64,000 bases of DNA from Sepioteuthis lessoniana (lineage: Eukaryota; Mollusca; Cephalopoda; Myopsida; Loliginidae). The position numbers and the translations under genes were made by a program. The notes below the pieces were generated by a model. The model saw nothing but the letters and a program-made list of their open reading frames with translations. It was not told where the DNA came from and made no database searches. The stretch spans positions 158,516,749 to 158,580,748 of the forward strand of contig OY757904.1 of assembly GCA_963585895.1 (NCBI GenBank), read 5' to 3'. Shown here piece by piece: positions 12,379-24,014 of the stretch (the first letter of the stretch is position 1; every line of letters starts with the position of its first letter).

Positions 12379-13699
12379 CAAGTAGATTAAACGTGTTTGA
12401 AGTTAAAAGAAATTAACTTAGATTAGACTAAAAACATTGAGGGGAAAAACATATCTCGAGAGACAATGATCCAATTATATTTTAGAGTGGTCAACTGAAA
12501 ATTAACATTAATAAGGGTTCTTATGAACCGAATCAGAGACGAAACGTAATATTCAAAAAATCAAGAGAAGTGATTATTTAACCGATCAGAATGGTTGAGC
12601 AGGAGGACTTATACGAATTTCGTCGTTTTGCGGTCCTATAACTCATGCTAACTGTAAAAGAGTGGTAAGTAACACACAACCATGGAGACAAAAGTTTTTA
12701 TTCTTGGTTATGGAAGGTTGATGTACAAAGATTGTAGTTTGCGGAAATTGCATATTGTGGTCAGATGTTATCGCATAATGTATTTGGTTGTTATAGCATA
12801 TTGTTGTTGGTTGCGTCTTCGTTGAGGTTGCTGCTGCTGCTTAGTGATTGTTAGGCATCTTTTTTAAGTTTCTGCAGCTGCTTCATGATCATTTGACATT
12901 TCTTTGAAGATTGTTGCTGCTTTCTGTTCGTTTGACATCTCTTTGAAGACCGCTCCTGGGTCAAAATAGACCTTTTATATACTACCCGAGTGACTACGAT
13001 CAGCACAAAATCAACTTTTGGTAATTCAGTCAGAGGAGTTAATCTTGACAGCTACCGCTAATATGGCAAAGAAGGACCGAAATTCAACCGGCCCCATGTA
13101 CCCACTTCCGGGAAGAACGTTCGAGAAAAATAAAATTCATAAAAATAATTTCCGGTTTATCAGAAACCGAGCGATATGACCATCAGAAAACCGATCTGAG
13201 TCACTCGTGCGCTTTATAAAGGAAGGCTGATTTGATTCAACTGACAGAAAGAACTTTAGAAATAGAGAGAAAACATGTCCTGTAAACGGTTCAACCATCT
13301 GTCACGGTCAGCACTATTTATCTTATTTGTGGATTTCTCATGTGATCCTTCTCAACTACAACTCGCCTGATATGCGACATATTCTTGAACAAGCAAATCA
13401 ACAATATCCCGAACGACCATAAATGAGAATAAAATCTTTCCTTTTTTTTAAATACGTCTCGTCTCGATTGTTGAGTTACTTCTTACTTTTTCGGTTAGTG
13501 TGAGTTGTGGTATCACAAGGTGACTATATTAGTTCAATGGCTATCTTCACTCGTCGGTACTATTGCTCTCGCAACGAATATAAACATTCTTTGATAATTT
13601 ATACCAACTTTCTTCCTTTTCTTCTGGTCGATTTGGGCACGGATCGTTGGGTTACAAGCCAGTCGTTTTGCCAAGGAAATCGTTGTTAGCCAGCAAATA
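12379..13699. other. Unassigned DNA with a short 2-copy repeat
   Basis: No gene supported. At 12,860-12,960 a ~46 bp unit occurs twice (TTTGACATTTCTTTGAAGA / TTTGACATCTCTTTGAAGA, each followed by GC-rich text). A TATA-like TTTTATATACTACCC at 12,972 near CAAAATAGACC could belong to an LTR, but no ends were found. Confidence 0.4.
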
Positions 13700-16245
13700 C
13701 TAAGCCAGAGTAGAATTAGTATTCCAAGCGGCCCAGCTTAAACTATTAGGAGCTGTTCCAAGGGCACTACCTATTATCGGTATCGTCCCCTTCATGCTCC
13801 ACATCCTTTTTAGCTATTTGGCAAGATCCAAATACTTGCCTATCTTTTCGATTTCTTTTATTTTTACTTTGTGGTCCAATGGAACAGCAAAATCCACAAG
13901 ATGACAAGTTTTTTTCTTTCGCTAATTAACACAAAGTCTGGTCTTTTATGATACGTTTCTATCTCAAAGTTCCAGAAAAGTTAATACGTCTGATTTTCAA
14001 GGACAGATTCTGGTTTATGCAAATACCATTAGTCAATATGGTGAAATTTCAGTTTATTGCGCAATTTCTCGTGGATCACTTTTCCTACCCACTGCATTAC
14101 CTAAGTATATAATTGATTTGCATCATTGCTTCAACAAATAGTTATGGCGAGAGTGAATCTCCCTGGAAAATAACTTTTCGGATTTTCACCTCAGCTAGAG
14201 ATTGTCCTCCTGCTGCTAATTCTACTTTCCAATTTCCCTTGGCTTCCGTGAGTGTATCGGATATTTTGTACATTTTTAGACATTCTATTATCCAAATTTG
14301 TTGGAGCACATCTTAGGTCTTTTTATAATCAATCCATTTCATGGTTACAATATTCCGCCTTGTTTCGACCTGCTTCAGGATGTAAGTCATCAGTTCCTCT
14401 TATTCCCATGCAGCATCCTTACTGATAGTCCACGGCATACATGCGAGAAATATATTTCTTCTTTTATTCGTGCGATTAGGATTTTCGACATCATAGGTAA
14501 TCACGTTATGGGTCTATAATTACTGGGTATGGTTTTTTTTCAGGGTCCTTCTAGATCAGGGTAATTTTCTCTGTCGTCCTTCGTAAGGGTATGTTTGCTT
14601 GTTCAAGGCGTGTATTCATTTGTCATGGATAGATGTGAATTTTTTAAAGATCAGAATCCATGTATTACATCATGGTCTGGGTTTTTCCAGTTTTGTACTT
14701 TTTTGAGTGTGGCTCTCAGTGATTCCAGCCTCGTGGCCATCCTTAAGTCCTTACAATTCTTTTTTTACGTTGTTTATCCATTCGGCCTTTATGTCATGTT
14801 CTTTCTGTTCCCATATCTTGCTCCAAAACTGTTTTGCTTCTTTTGCATCCATTTGCTGTTTTCTCCTTGTGCTTTCTTCATCAACTTGTTAAGTAGAATT
14901 TTTTCGTCATTTTGAAGGCCCTGTTTTGTTTGTATTACTTGACGCTGTCCTAGTATCTTTTCGGCTTCTCTTTTTTCGTCAACATCTTTTAATTGATTTC
15001 TTCCAGTTGTATTGTCAGCCTTGTCTGTTGGTGTCTATTTTTGGTCTTTTTATTCTATTGTATCCGTGTGCATTTTTTATTTCTTTGTTGTTCAGCTTGT
15101 TGTCGTGGTTTCTTCATTTGTCCTTCTAGTCTCTTCCTACCCAGGTTTTGTATTTCTGTTCAGATTCTTTATGGTGATAACAACTTTATCATTGACTAGT
15201 TTTGCTCCGGAATAAAGTATATCCTTAAGCTTGTTGATGTTGTCCGTTGGGATATTTTTAAAAAATCTATTTATATTTTCGGTTTCTACCTTAACTTTTT
15301 CCAGTTCTGATTACTCAGAGATAGTAATGTAACCTTCTTTTCGTTCAGGATTTGTTTATTCACACTAGATAGTTTCTTTCTTCTTGTATTAACATTGGTG
15401 TTGTGTTATATTTTTTTCATCTTATCATTTTTCGTTTTATATATCTTACTTTTTGGTTTAGTTAGGCTGAGAACCTTTTGGCTTAGTGCATGGGTTAGTT
15501 AGGTGCACAGATTGAGTGCAGGTGTTCACGTGCGCAGGGGTGGGTGGATGTAACAATCACAGATGTCACAATAAAAACCTCAGATAGGAAATGAGACCAG
15601 GCACATGAATGACGTCATGTCTGGAAGCGATGGGCTCAGGATTTGGGAATTAAAAAAAAAAAGCTGTCAGTTGAGATTTAAACTCCGAACGAGTGAGTTA
15701 AGATTTGGGCTTGGACGAAGCAAGTCGATTTTCGGAGCTCGCCGAGGCCAGACCAGTAGTTTGCGGCGGGGTGCCACACGTGGTGGGAAGAAATTGTGTC
15801 TCTCATGTCGAAGAACCTTAAATTCAAAAAGGTAAATAAAAGTTTCGTACCTGAACCAATTTCGTGTATTTCGGGATTCCCTATGTCTATTTCACATATT
15901 CATATCTTGGTCGTATATTTTTGGACCTGTATATATTACAGTTGTGGTGCTGGTTTACTGATGTTTTAATTTTCAGTATTTTGTCTTTCAGTTAGTTTAG
16001 GGGACCTTTTTGAGCATATCCTTCACGACTTACCTGTCCGTATATTTCTAGTATCTCAAGGTCAGGAAACTATCCTTTCTTTAAAATCATCTGCGCTTGG
16101 TCGGTAAGTCTTTGGCTTGTACTAAATTCAACGAATTCTGTCCAAATGTCGATCATACTTTTTCTGTAACCTTTTTGTGTAGGATTTCTTTTAAAATGAC
16201 TGTCGGTTACTTTTTTGTCTTCTCCTCCAGTCTGTTGTTTCTTTG
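13700..16245 (-). pseudogene. LINE family 2 relic (non-LTR retrotransposon), split by a 480 bp repeat
   Basis: Read on the minus strand from 16,245 downward, the order of a LINE ORF is visible in fragments. An N-terminal block 'KGYRKSMIDIWTEF' with 'LTDQAQMILKKG' and 'FPDLEILEIYGQV' (16,000-16,190) comes first. A lysine/glutamate-rich linker with 'NINKLKDILYSGAKLV' (about 15,200-15,300) follows, then 'AKQFWSKIWEQKEHDIKAEW' (14,780-14,850). The RT palm block 'IFQGDSLSP' lies near 14,150-14,180. Directly after it comes the C-terminal domain seen also near 6.4, 61.6 and 63.8 kb (13,700-14,100), so roughly the second half of the RT is deleted. The unrelated repeat at 15,408-15,885 lies between N-terminal block and linker. 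Many stops; non-functional. Confidence 0.62.
15408..15885 (-). repeat. ~480 bp dispersed repeat, right (inverted) copy
   Basis: This is the reverse complement of 1-493. Shared landmarks, read on the minus strand, are TTGGTTCAGGTACGAAAC, GAGCTCCGAAAATCGACTTG, TGACGTCATTCA, CACCTGCACTCAAT and the TATA-like GATATATAAAACG. It sits inside the LINE relic at 13,700-16,245 and therefore inserted after it. The 76-codon plus-strand frame at 15,605-15,835 is incidental. Confidence 0.72.
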
Positions 16246-16289
16246 TTCTCCCTCAGATGCATTGTTGCTTTAGTCTTTGTTTGTGTACC

Positions 16290-16920
16290 TGAAATTTGTG
16301 GGGATTAAAAAAGTAGATAAAATATGAATAAATTTTAAAAAGCTGTAGTTTACCAGGAGGCCCCTGACACAAAGCGAAATCGGCATATGATTTGGGAAAG
16401 GGGCTTCCAGGCTCTAAAGAGAAATTCTTCTTCAGTAAGCGTTCACCACTTCCCCTGGACGGACCTTGTTTCTCTCGGCCGCGAGTTGGTAACACATATG
16501 CGCGCTGAGACCCGGCTTAGAGGCAGGGTTGTATCCCCTGCTAGTAGACACCTCTGATAAACACACCTATCTGAACACACACAACGAACTTCAAACTTAT
16601 ATCTAGCCCTAAAATGACTCTCTCATATATCTCAACGCCTTGTCTAGGAAAATCGACTATTTCTATTGGTTCAGGAAAACATTTTACATCACAGAATAGT
16701 CATGAACCCTAAAATAAAGTTCGTATGTAAAAGTATACTTGTCTTTATCCTTCCGTCCTTAATTCTCTGACAGCTTCTACAAAAAAGAAGAAAACAAGTG
16801 AATGGTATAAGAAGAAGAAAAATGAGTCAGATACGAAACTCAGAATCATTCCAATATAAACTAACAATTCACCGACAACCACAACCACAACTACGAATAA
16901 CAAAACCTTTCTTCTCAGTC
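16290..16920 (+). repeat. LTR-like repeat, family H, copy 1
   Basis: Similar, with gaps, to 26,490-26,890 (plus) and to 34,610-35,205 (minus). Shared landmarks are GGGATTAAAAA, a CAGGAGGCC[C/T]CTGA motif, GAGAAATTCTT, CTCTCGGC, GACTATTT[C/G]TATTGGTTCAG, AATAAAGTT (about 16,711), GTCTTTATCCTTCCG, and GAGTCAGATACGAA. A polyadenylation-type AATAAA followed within 60 bp by a conserved pyrimidine-rich block and by adjacent non-LTR sequence suits an LTR plus its flank. No protein frame is preserved. Confidence 0.6.
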
Positions 16921-18395
16921 CCATAAATTAGAACAGCCGACATTCGCAGGATGGCGTGAGGTCCCCTCTGTTGGCTATGAAGAGCGCACCTGTCGATCAT
17001 GACATTTAAATTTGTCATCTAAGTCTCACAATGGTTTGTCTTTATATTTGTCATTTTCAATGGGTAGTATACCGTGGATATAACAAATCTCAGGGTTAAT
17101 TATTTTTGTGCTCCTATCACAGATGTGGCCTATTGTTCTTCTAAGGAAGAACAATTTTCAACGGGCCATACACAAATAAATAATCATACATACGCTTTTA
17201 AAATCTTAAAGTTTTAATTTTGTATAAGTCCAACTATCCCTTTTTATTTTATTTAACTTTTTCCCTATTTTCTGATTGTAGAGAATTGTTAAATATTCAC
17301 ACAAAATATTTTGTATAATAAACTCTACCGCTTTTGGGGTAGCACTGTCTTTTTGAAAGTACATCGTAGTTCACAGAAAAATTGAGAATTAAAAGCTTTC
17401 GGCTTACTCCGATTTTTTTTTCTGATTACATTTCTCTTTCTGCTTACATGTTCCTCGTTTCAAATAAGACACCTCAGTGTTAACATTTTCTGACCCTTTT
17501 GAGTAGTGAAAATACATCTGTTAAAAGTTATTGAAAAAATAAATTGATATTTTCATTTTTTAAAATACTATTTTATTTAGACTCTTTTAAAATGTTATTA
17601 GATATTAAAAGTGTTTTAAAAATTGATAATGTTCAAATAAATTCCAAACGTGATATTTTTGTATTTAAAGAACTTTTTATTTATTAATCTAATTTTACAA
17701 ACTGATCTTTTACAATTAGCCTGTATGGAAGGAATGTCCTGAAATAATTTAATCATCTCTCTCGCAAACCCTTTGTTAATTGGTAACATAGATGGAACGC
17801 ACAATGAATACGGTTGATTTTTGTCATTTGGGGTCTCCCATGGTTGAAATGACCCCAGAGATAATTCAATATTATCTGCAGGTTGTTATCAGCAGTAGGA
17901 AGGTAAAGTGACGCAATAACCATATGACCTTTGGACAAAGCTGACAGCCAAACAGGACTCACTGTGATATAATTCACAAATACATTTTTCACTATATTTT
18001 TGGCTGAAAGTTAGTAATATATATATTTTCAATTCGGTTAATTAAACATAAAACTAAATAACTTTTTTCTTGTCAAATATCTGCAAGAGCTTTATATTAC
18101 AATTGTTTTTTTTTTTTAAATTGTTTAGTTTTTCTATAGACAAATTTATCCATCATGGTGGATTCAAAGAAATTTCATGACAGAAATGTTGACAGTATTC
18201 TACGAGATTTAAAATAAAATAATATATTTCTACTTCATTCTTTCATTACTAAATTTATACTCTTTCGAGCAAAATTAAAAGGAAGTCTTCAACGAATTCT
18301 CTCAAACTATTATTTAATGCCAAATCCTCTTTATACATATCGTAACGCTGCATAAATAATTCTCTCAGGATGAGAGTTCATTTTTATTCGCATGT
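16921..18395. other. AT-rich unassigned DNA with a possible coding relic
   Basis: Mostly AT-rich. Two overlapping minus-strand frames at 17,616-17,992 (62 and 79 codons) read smoothly into one another around 'NRIHC..P' and 'LPINKGFAREMIKLFQDIP', as if one old ORF had suffered a frameshift. I do not recognise the family. Confidence 0.35.
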
Positions 18396-19610
18396 GACGT
18401 CGAGGGCAGTCTGGCACTTGACCCTCCGCAAAAAATAAGACCTAGTCAAGACTCCTATTTCGGGCATATGGTAAACTGGCAAATAATGTGGGGGTTAATT
18501 TGGAGCTAGACTGATCTCCGATGCTGGCAAGGGGGTTTCCAAATTCACTTTCACATACCCCACCAAGTCCTTCGTTTTCATACCCCCTCAGATAACGGAA
18601 ATAGTGGACTTCAAGGTTAGAAAATATTAACTGCTGTCAAATTTCCAAAATTCCCTTGTTATGTTTTAAGGTGAATAAGACATTTAGCGAGAATTAATGA
18701 AAGCGATACGAAACTGAAACAGATATGCGCAAAAGAAGGCGACTCGATAGATAAATAACACAACTAAAAGATTTCAACCGAAGGGTGCATTTAAGATATA
18801 ACAAAGTTTTAATAGGCGACGACCTAACAAATAATGATAAGATTTAAGAAACAGTTCTTTTTTCTTTCCTCTTTTCTTTTTAAAATACCGGCTATTTTAA
18901 GTCAGCAGGCAATATCAAACATAAATGTCTCTCAACAGTCCTTTTCTTTTTTCTCCTTTTTTCTTTCTTTCTTTTTTCTTTTACTCGAGAAAATGCTTAA
19001 GCCGCCGGGCTGAAGCATGTAACAAAGTTCATTCACTAATTTACTGTTGATGAAACAGAATCCTTTCAGTTTCTCTCTTTCTTTTTTGAATACATATAAT
19101 TTCACTATTTAGGAAGGGTTGAAGGAAAACAGTTGTACTTATCTTTGACAAGACTTAATTTTCAGGTTCCTTTCTTTTACGGGCGAGTGACATCCTCAGA
19201 ATTTGCTGAATCAGCGCCTTTCTGCTGACTTCTGTCCAAAGATTCTGTTCTACACTTTTTACGGGAGACTTTCCCGGAGTTGGCTAAATTGGCGTCCATC
19301 TCTTGCCAATGTCTGTCCAGAACTAAACTTTCTTTTCCAAATTTTCTCCAACGAAAATATGGCGTTTTTTAATGGGTCAATCATTTGACTTTTTTTCTTC
19401 TCCCACCATTCCATCTGGTTACGATACTAGAGTGACCTGGATTTCTTTATTTGTCCAACAGATTACAGGTCATGGGGTGTAGGTGGCTTTGACCTTCATT
19501 CTCCTACCGTTTTAGCGGTCAGTCTTTGTGACAGTTAATTCAAACACAGAAGGGTTGGGGAATCGACCTCCCTTTCCTTCTCTCGGTAGCATACCACGTC
19601 ACAATATATA
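18396..19610 (-). repeat. Left arm of a ~1.2 kb imperfect inverted repeat
   Basis: Matches, in reverse complement, 20,622-21,760. Landmarks read on the plus strand here are GAGGGCAGTCTGGCA, AAGACTCCTATTT, AATAATGTGG, GTTAATTTGG, TTTCACATA, GATGAAACAGAA, CAGTTTCTCTCTTT, TTGTACTTATCTTTGAC, TTTTTTACGGG-type, TTTCCCGGAG, GGTCAGTCTT and GAATCGACCTCCC. Each has its counterpart in the right arm in the same order. Both arms carry many substitutions and indels, so they are old. No coding sequence is seen. Confidence 0.82.
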
Positions 19611-19626
19611 TTAGATATATAGGATT

Positions 19627-19676
19627 CGGTTGGGTTGGGTTTTATGGCATATGAACCATTGGAGGTTATTTTATGC

Positions 19677-19745
<69 letters not shown>

Positions 19746-20131
19746 TCGTATGTATGATTTGTAAACACATTTTGTTAATAACATTTTCAAAACAGCCTAA
19801 GCTCATTGTTTTCCACACAGGTAAATGGTTCCAAGTATCCTTATGGATCACTAACAATTCAATTAAACATCAGTCATTTCTTTACACACAGTTTAAGTAT
19901 CAAACAGTTATATTTGAAGCACTGATAGGAACCTATCAAGTGCTACCACTCTGGGCCATTGGACCTGGAAGCAATGGCAATAAATAGTACTCCGCATTCC
20001 CCAAAGCTCCAGCATTACTGGAGTCCCACTATGAGATTGTTTAATGTCATAATTAGGACACTCGTTGGGGGACAGTCTTACCCTTCTGCAGAGATGAAGT
20101 CGGTATATTATACAGCTCCTGCCGACTGGGC
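19627..20131 (-). repeat. Composite SINE (family A) in the spacer of the inverted arms
   Basis: The 5' core is at the right (about 19,918-20,131, ending in the plus-strand text CTGCCGACTGGGC) and the 3' tail at the left (19,627-19,682, GGGTTTTATGGCATATGAACC). A (TA)n tract of about 29 units (19,685-19,742) and one or two minisatellite units lie between. The two overlapping frames on the core are shadows of the repeat. Confidence 0.8.
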
Positions 20132-20571
20132 TGTGTTTAAGCAAGGTTTGTTAATCTTTTTATATAGATCTTCAAGAATCTAGAGATTTTGTTTGTTTTT
20201 TCTTTGTGTAATGTGGAGGTGTTTTCAGTTAGAACTTTTCTGTTTTTGGAGGATTTGGAAGAGGGAACGAATGTGGTTGTAGGTGTTTAGAGATGGAATT
20301 AGTGTCAGATAGGATAAGTGTTAAATGTCTCGATAGAGCCGTTGCAGTCAGGCCAATGTTGAAACTTATTCTTTTCGAGAAGCATTGAAGAAAAAATATG
20401 GCTCCTACTGGTACTGAAAGTATATTTGGGAAAGATAAGGTGTTTTTTTTAATTCATTCAATCCAGATGTCAAACGACTTATACGAAGACTTGAACGGAT
20501 CAAATATAAAACAGGCAGAATCAAATTGTCAGTCGAATTTAATCAAACATGTTTAAAAGAAAGAGTACTGC

Positions 20572-20585
20572 GCGCACACACACAG

Positions 20586-20621
<36 letters not shown>
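20572..20621. repeat. (CA)n/(TA)n microsatellite
   Basis: CA-rich then TA-repeat tract that abuts the start of the right inverted arm. Confidence 0.9.
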
Positions 20622-21760
20622 TGTGTTATGTTATAAGAGAGAGGGTGAAGGGGAGGTCAATACCCTTACCCCTTTATTTGAATCAACATGCATGAAGACT
20701 GACCGTTAAAATTGTAGGGGAAAGAAGGGGCCAGCTATCTGCAATCTACGCCCTGTAGTCTGTTGACTGAAAGAAGTCTAGGTCAATCAAATGGCGTGAC
20801 CTGACGAGGAGGAGGAAGAAGAAAAGTCGGGTGATTAATCCACTGGCCCTTTGCGTCAAAAAGGCCAGCACGCGTTAGAGAAATTTGAAGGAGAATTTTA
20901 GTTTGGATAAAGCCAGCGTTAGAAGCAGTTCGCTGAGGCCAACCAGCTCCGGGAAAGACACTCACCCGTAAAAAAGAGAGAAAGAAATCTGAAAATTGAG
21001 AACCCGTCAAAGATAAGTACAACTCAAACCGTTTTCCTTCTTCAATTCTTAAATATTGGTAAGTTATATGTATACAAAAAAAGAGAGAAACTGTAAAGGT
21101 TCTGTTTCATCAATAGTTAAATTTATTGAATGAACATTGCTACATGCGAGTGAGACACTTTTGCTCCAGCAAGAGAAAAAGAAAGAAAGAAAAAGGAGAA
21201 AGAAGAAAAAGAACTGTTGTGAGACATCTTTGTTTGATGTTTTCCTGTTGGCTTTACATTTTGTTCTATATTAAAAAGAAAAGAGAAAAGAAAAAAGAAC
21301 TGTTTCTTAAATCTCATCATTATTTGTTTGGTCGTCGCATATTAAAATTTTGTTATATTTCAAATGCATCCTTGTGTTGAAATCTTTTGCTTGTGTTCTT
21401 TCCTCTATCGATTTGTCTTCTTTTGCATGTATCTGTCGCAGCCTCGTACCACTTTCATTAATTCTCGCTAAACGTCTTATTGTCTCCTTAAAAAATTATA
21501 AGAGAATTTTGGAAATCTGTCTACAGTTAACATCATCTCACCTAGAAATTCGTTCTTCCGTGATCTGAGGGGGTAGGAAGACAAATGACCCGGTGGTGTA
21601 TGTGAAAATGAATTGGCACCCTCTTACCAACGTCTGAGGTTAGTCTAGCCCCAAATTAACCTCCACATTATTTGTCTGTTTATCATACGCCCAAAATAGG
21701 AGTCTTGGCCGGGATTCATTTTGTGGAGTGTCAAATGCCAGACTGCCCTCGGCGATACAC
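20622..21760 (+). repeat. Right arm of the ~1.2 kb imperfect inverted repeat
   Basis: Reverse complement of 18,396-19,610, with conserved order of at least a dozen short blocks (see that entry). Its inner end is GGGGAGGTCAATACCC (about 20,651). Its outer end runs into the hairpin at 21,717-21,921, which is absent from the left arm. Purine-rich tracts (21,170-21,300) give spurious lysine/glutamate-rich frames. Confidence 0.82.
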
Positions 21761-21920
21761 ATTCTACGCAACAACCTTCTACAGAGGACAATATATTGTT
21801 ACGTTGAATTCTACTCTGACCTTAAGAGATCGATATCTCGGTCATTGTCCTCTGTAGAAGGCTCTTACGTAGAATGTGTATCGCCGAGGGCAGTCTGGCA
21901 TTTGACACTCCACAAAATGA

Positions 21921-21921
<1 letters not shown>
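21717..21921. repeat. Hairpin with ~78 bp arms
   Basis: The sequence from 21,717 (ATTCATTTTGTGGAGTGTCA) to about 21,793 is repeated as its near-perfect reverse complement at 21,843-21,921, with a ~50 bp loop containing GAGATCGATATCTC. The only clear mismatches lie around ACGCAACAACC versus GGCTCTTACGT. The outer half of the left arm belongs also to the 1.2 kb arm, so this end was duplicated and inverted after or during formation of that arm. Confidence 0.9.
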
Positions 21922-21968
<47 letters not shown>

Positions 21969-22158
21969 TGGACTTGGCTGTTTGTTTTAAACATAGCGCT
22001 AATACGCTTGGGAAAGGCATGAATCCAACTATTTCCCCTCCAGCTTTAACCTTAGTAAGGCAATCGGTCAAGGAAAGAGAAAACTTTGACTGAAACCCGT
22101 GAACTTCACTCATAAACTGACCTTGTTTCACGTCCATATCGTGCGGAGGGAGTGATTG

Positions 22159-22206
<48 letters not shown>
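21922..22206 (+). repeat. 5'-truncated tRNA-SINE (family C) between (TA)n tracts
   Basis: A (TA)n tract (21,922-21,966) is followed by a family C body: TAGCGCTAATACGCTTGGGA, AAAGGCATGAATCCAACTAT, TAAGGCAATCGGTCAAGGAA, AACTGACCTTGTTTCACGT, CATATCGTGCGGAGGGAGT. Then comes (TA)n plus (GA)n (22,159-22,206). The tRNA head is missing. Confidence 0.75.
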
Positions 22207-23868
22207 AACAGAGAGGACTTTATTTAAGGCACGAGTTCGTTGGCAAGGACAGAAATTTGGTAAAATCTCACGAATCTCATAAAAAATCGTGTGTTCTCAT
22301 TGCAGAAACGTACTTGTCTTTATTGAATTACAAAATCATATCTTGCGATAAGAAGTTGCTGATTAAAAAAATGTTAAGATGTTTGAACTTTTTTCAGCAT
22401 GAAGCCAATTTGTGTGACTCAACAACAACTTATACGATTTGCGGTTTTTTGTTAATCTTTTTGCCCTCAACAGCTTGAACGAAAATTAATTTGACAATTC
22501 TCAAATTTCAATTATTTAAAAAGATATTTTAATTGATTTATTTAAGAAATTTATTCTGAATTCTTAAAACTGCTGACCCGGTAGAAATTCTGAGATTAAT
22601 TTTACAATCTAATGTCATCATTATACCTGACCGTCGAAAAACATCAGTTTCTTCGAATTGAAAATAAAATAAAATCAAGTTGAAGTTTTCTTCTCCATGT
22701 GCTGATGTTGAGGATACCATTTGTAGAGGAATTATTACTGTAAGTGATTGTTGCTTTATTGTTGTATATTCATTTTGGTAGTGTTAATGAAAATAAAAAC
22801 AATTCGTACAACAAAACAAGTTTTATTGCGGGAGCAAACAAAACATTCACTTTGAGGCATGGTTACGACGAACATCCTAGTCACAGAAGGACGAAAAGAG
22901 GTTCTTGCTTTTAGACAATACCCAAAGGAGAGAAAAGGACTCTCTTTGGCGCTTTTTTATACCCTGATTTTACTCAGGCAACGGAGGGTGAAGTTTTCTA
23001 CTTGTCGCATGAAGAGTGTAATAGGCAAGAGGGTTAAATCCCAAACATAGAACTAGCAATGACAACTTGTTGAAAAAACAAAACAAAACACAAAGAAAAA
23101 AACAAAAACAAAAGCAAAAACAAAAAACTACTCTTATGAAAAAAACAACAACAAAAAACAAAAAAAAAAAAAACAACAAAAAAAAACTATTCAATTATTC
23201 ATAAAACTTTGATCAGTTTTCATAAAATTTATATCTAATGGTTTTCTTTGCGCTTCGGAAGAATACCCATTCACCAACGACCAATATTAAGAATAGTATA
23301 TCCATGATATAGTAACACTGAACACACCGGAAAGAAAGATAAGATAATCCCATTTGCACATACGAACACAATTTAATATTTACATTATAAAATTACGAGT
23401 AGTATTGAAAAAAAAGAAAATGCGAAAGTGTCCCAACAGATAAAAATATAAACATATTATTCCATGAACAAACATTATGTGGAGGGAATATTAAATGGAA
23501 AAAGGTATATTTGAAAAGTGTGGTTTGTATGGCCATGTGATTCCCAGGCAAAGATTAGAGACGACGTCTCTACAATTTAAAGAAGGTAGAGAATAAGTTT
23601 CTGAACTGTAATGGGAGATTCAATGAAGCACCCAACGGACACACCTAATCTCTAAGGGGGATAATCATTCCTTATCTCTCTACATATCATTAAAAGGAAG
23701 AACTAGAAAAAATTTGAATTTTATGTATAAACACCAAATATTTTACTAATTTTAATTAATTTATTGATTTTTTGGTGAATTTTTAAAATTTGTTATTGAA
23801 AGCGTTCCAATTTTCTACGTCTTTTTATCTTCATTTTTATTTTCTGATAAATACAAACACAAATTTCA
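22207..23868. other. Unassigned DNA, A-rich tract at 23,070-23,190
   Basis: No gene supported. The 22,800-23,050 portion is GC-richer, with a TTTTTTATACCC TATA-like site at 22,951, and may be LTR-like. 23,070-23,190 is a CAAAA-rich low-complexity tract producing phenylalanine-rich frames on the other strand. Confidence 0.4.
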
Positions 23869-23871
23869 AAA

Positions 23872-23995
23872 CTTTCTTTCTAAGTCATGTGAGAAAATGA
23901 TTTTTATATAATTTTTTTTCTTCAAGTTTTCAATAACTTGAAGAAAAAAAATTATATAAAAAATCATTTTCTCACATTACTTAGAAAGAAAGTTG
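23872..23995. repeat. Near-perfect palindrome, ~60 bp arms
   Basis: The arm from 23,872 (ACTTTCTTTCTAAGT...) to about 23,931 (...TTCTTCAAGTT) is followed after a ~6 base loop (TTCAAT) by its reverse complement to about 23,995. Only a few mismatches or single-base length differences are seen (TCATGTGAGAAA versus TTTCTCACATTA). Compact foldback of this sort fits a MITE-type element or an old inverted duplication. Confidence 0.92.
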
Positions 23996-24014
23996 AAATG
24001 AGTGGTAAATCATG

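Noticed and set aside
14595-15215. Series of 60-106 codon plus-strand frames rich in F/L/S, like membrane proteins
   Set aside because: They are the antisense of the LINE family 2 relic, whose A-rich coding strand gives hydrophobic antisense frames.
1-15885. Maverick/Polinton-type giant transposon bounded by inverted repeats
   Set aside because: None of its characteristic genes is visible inside and the right repeat interrupts a LINE; treated as two separate insertions.
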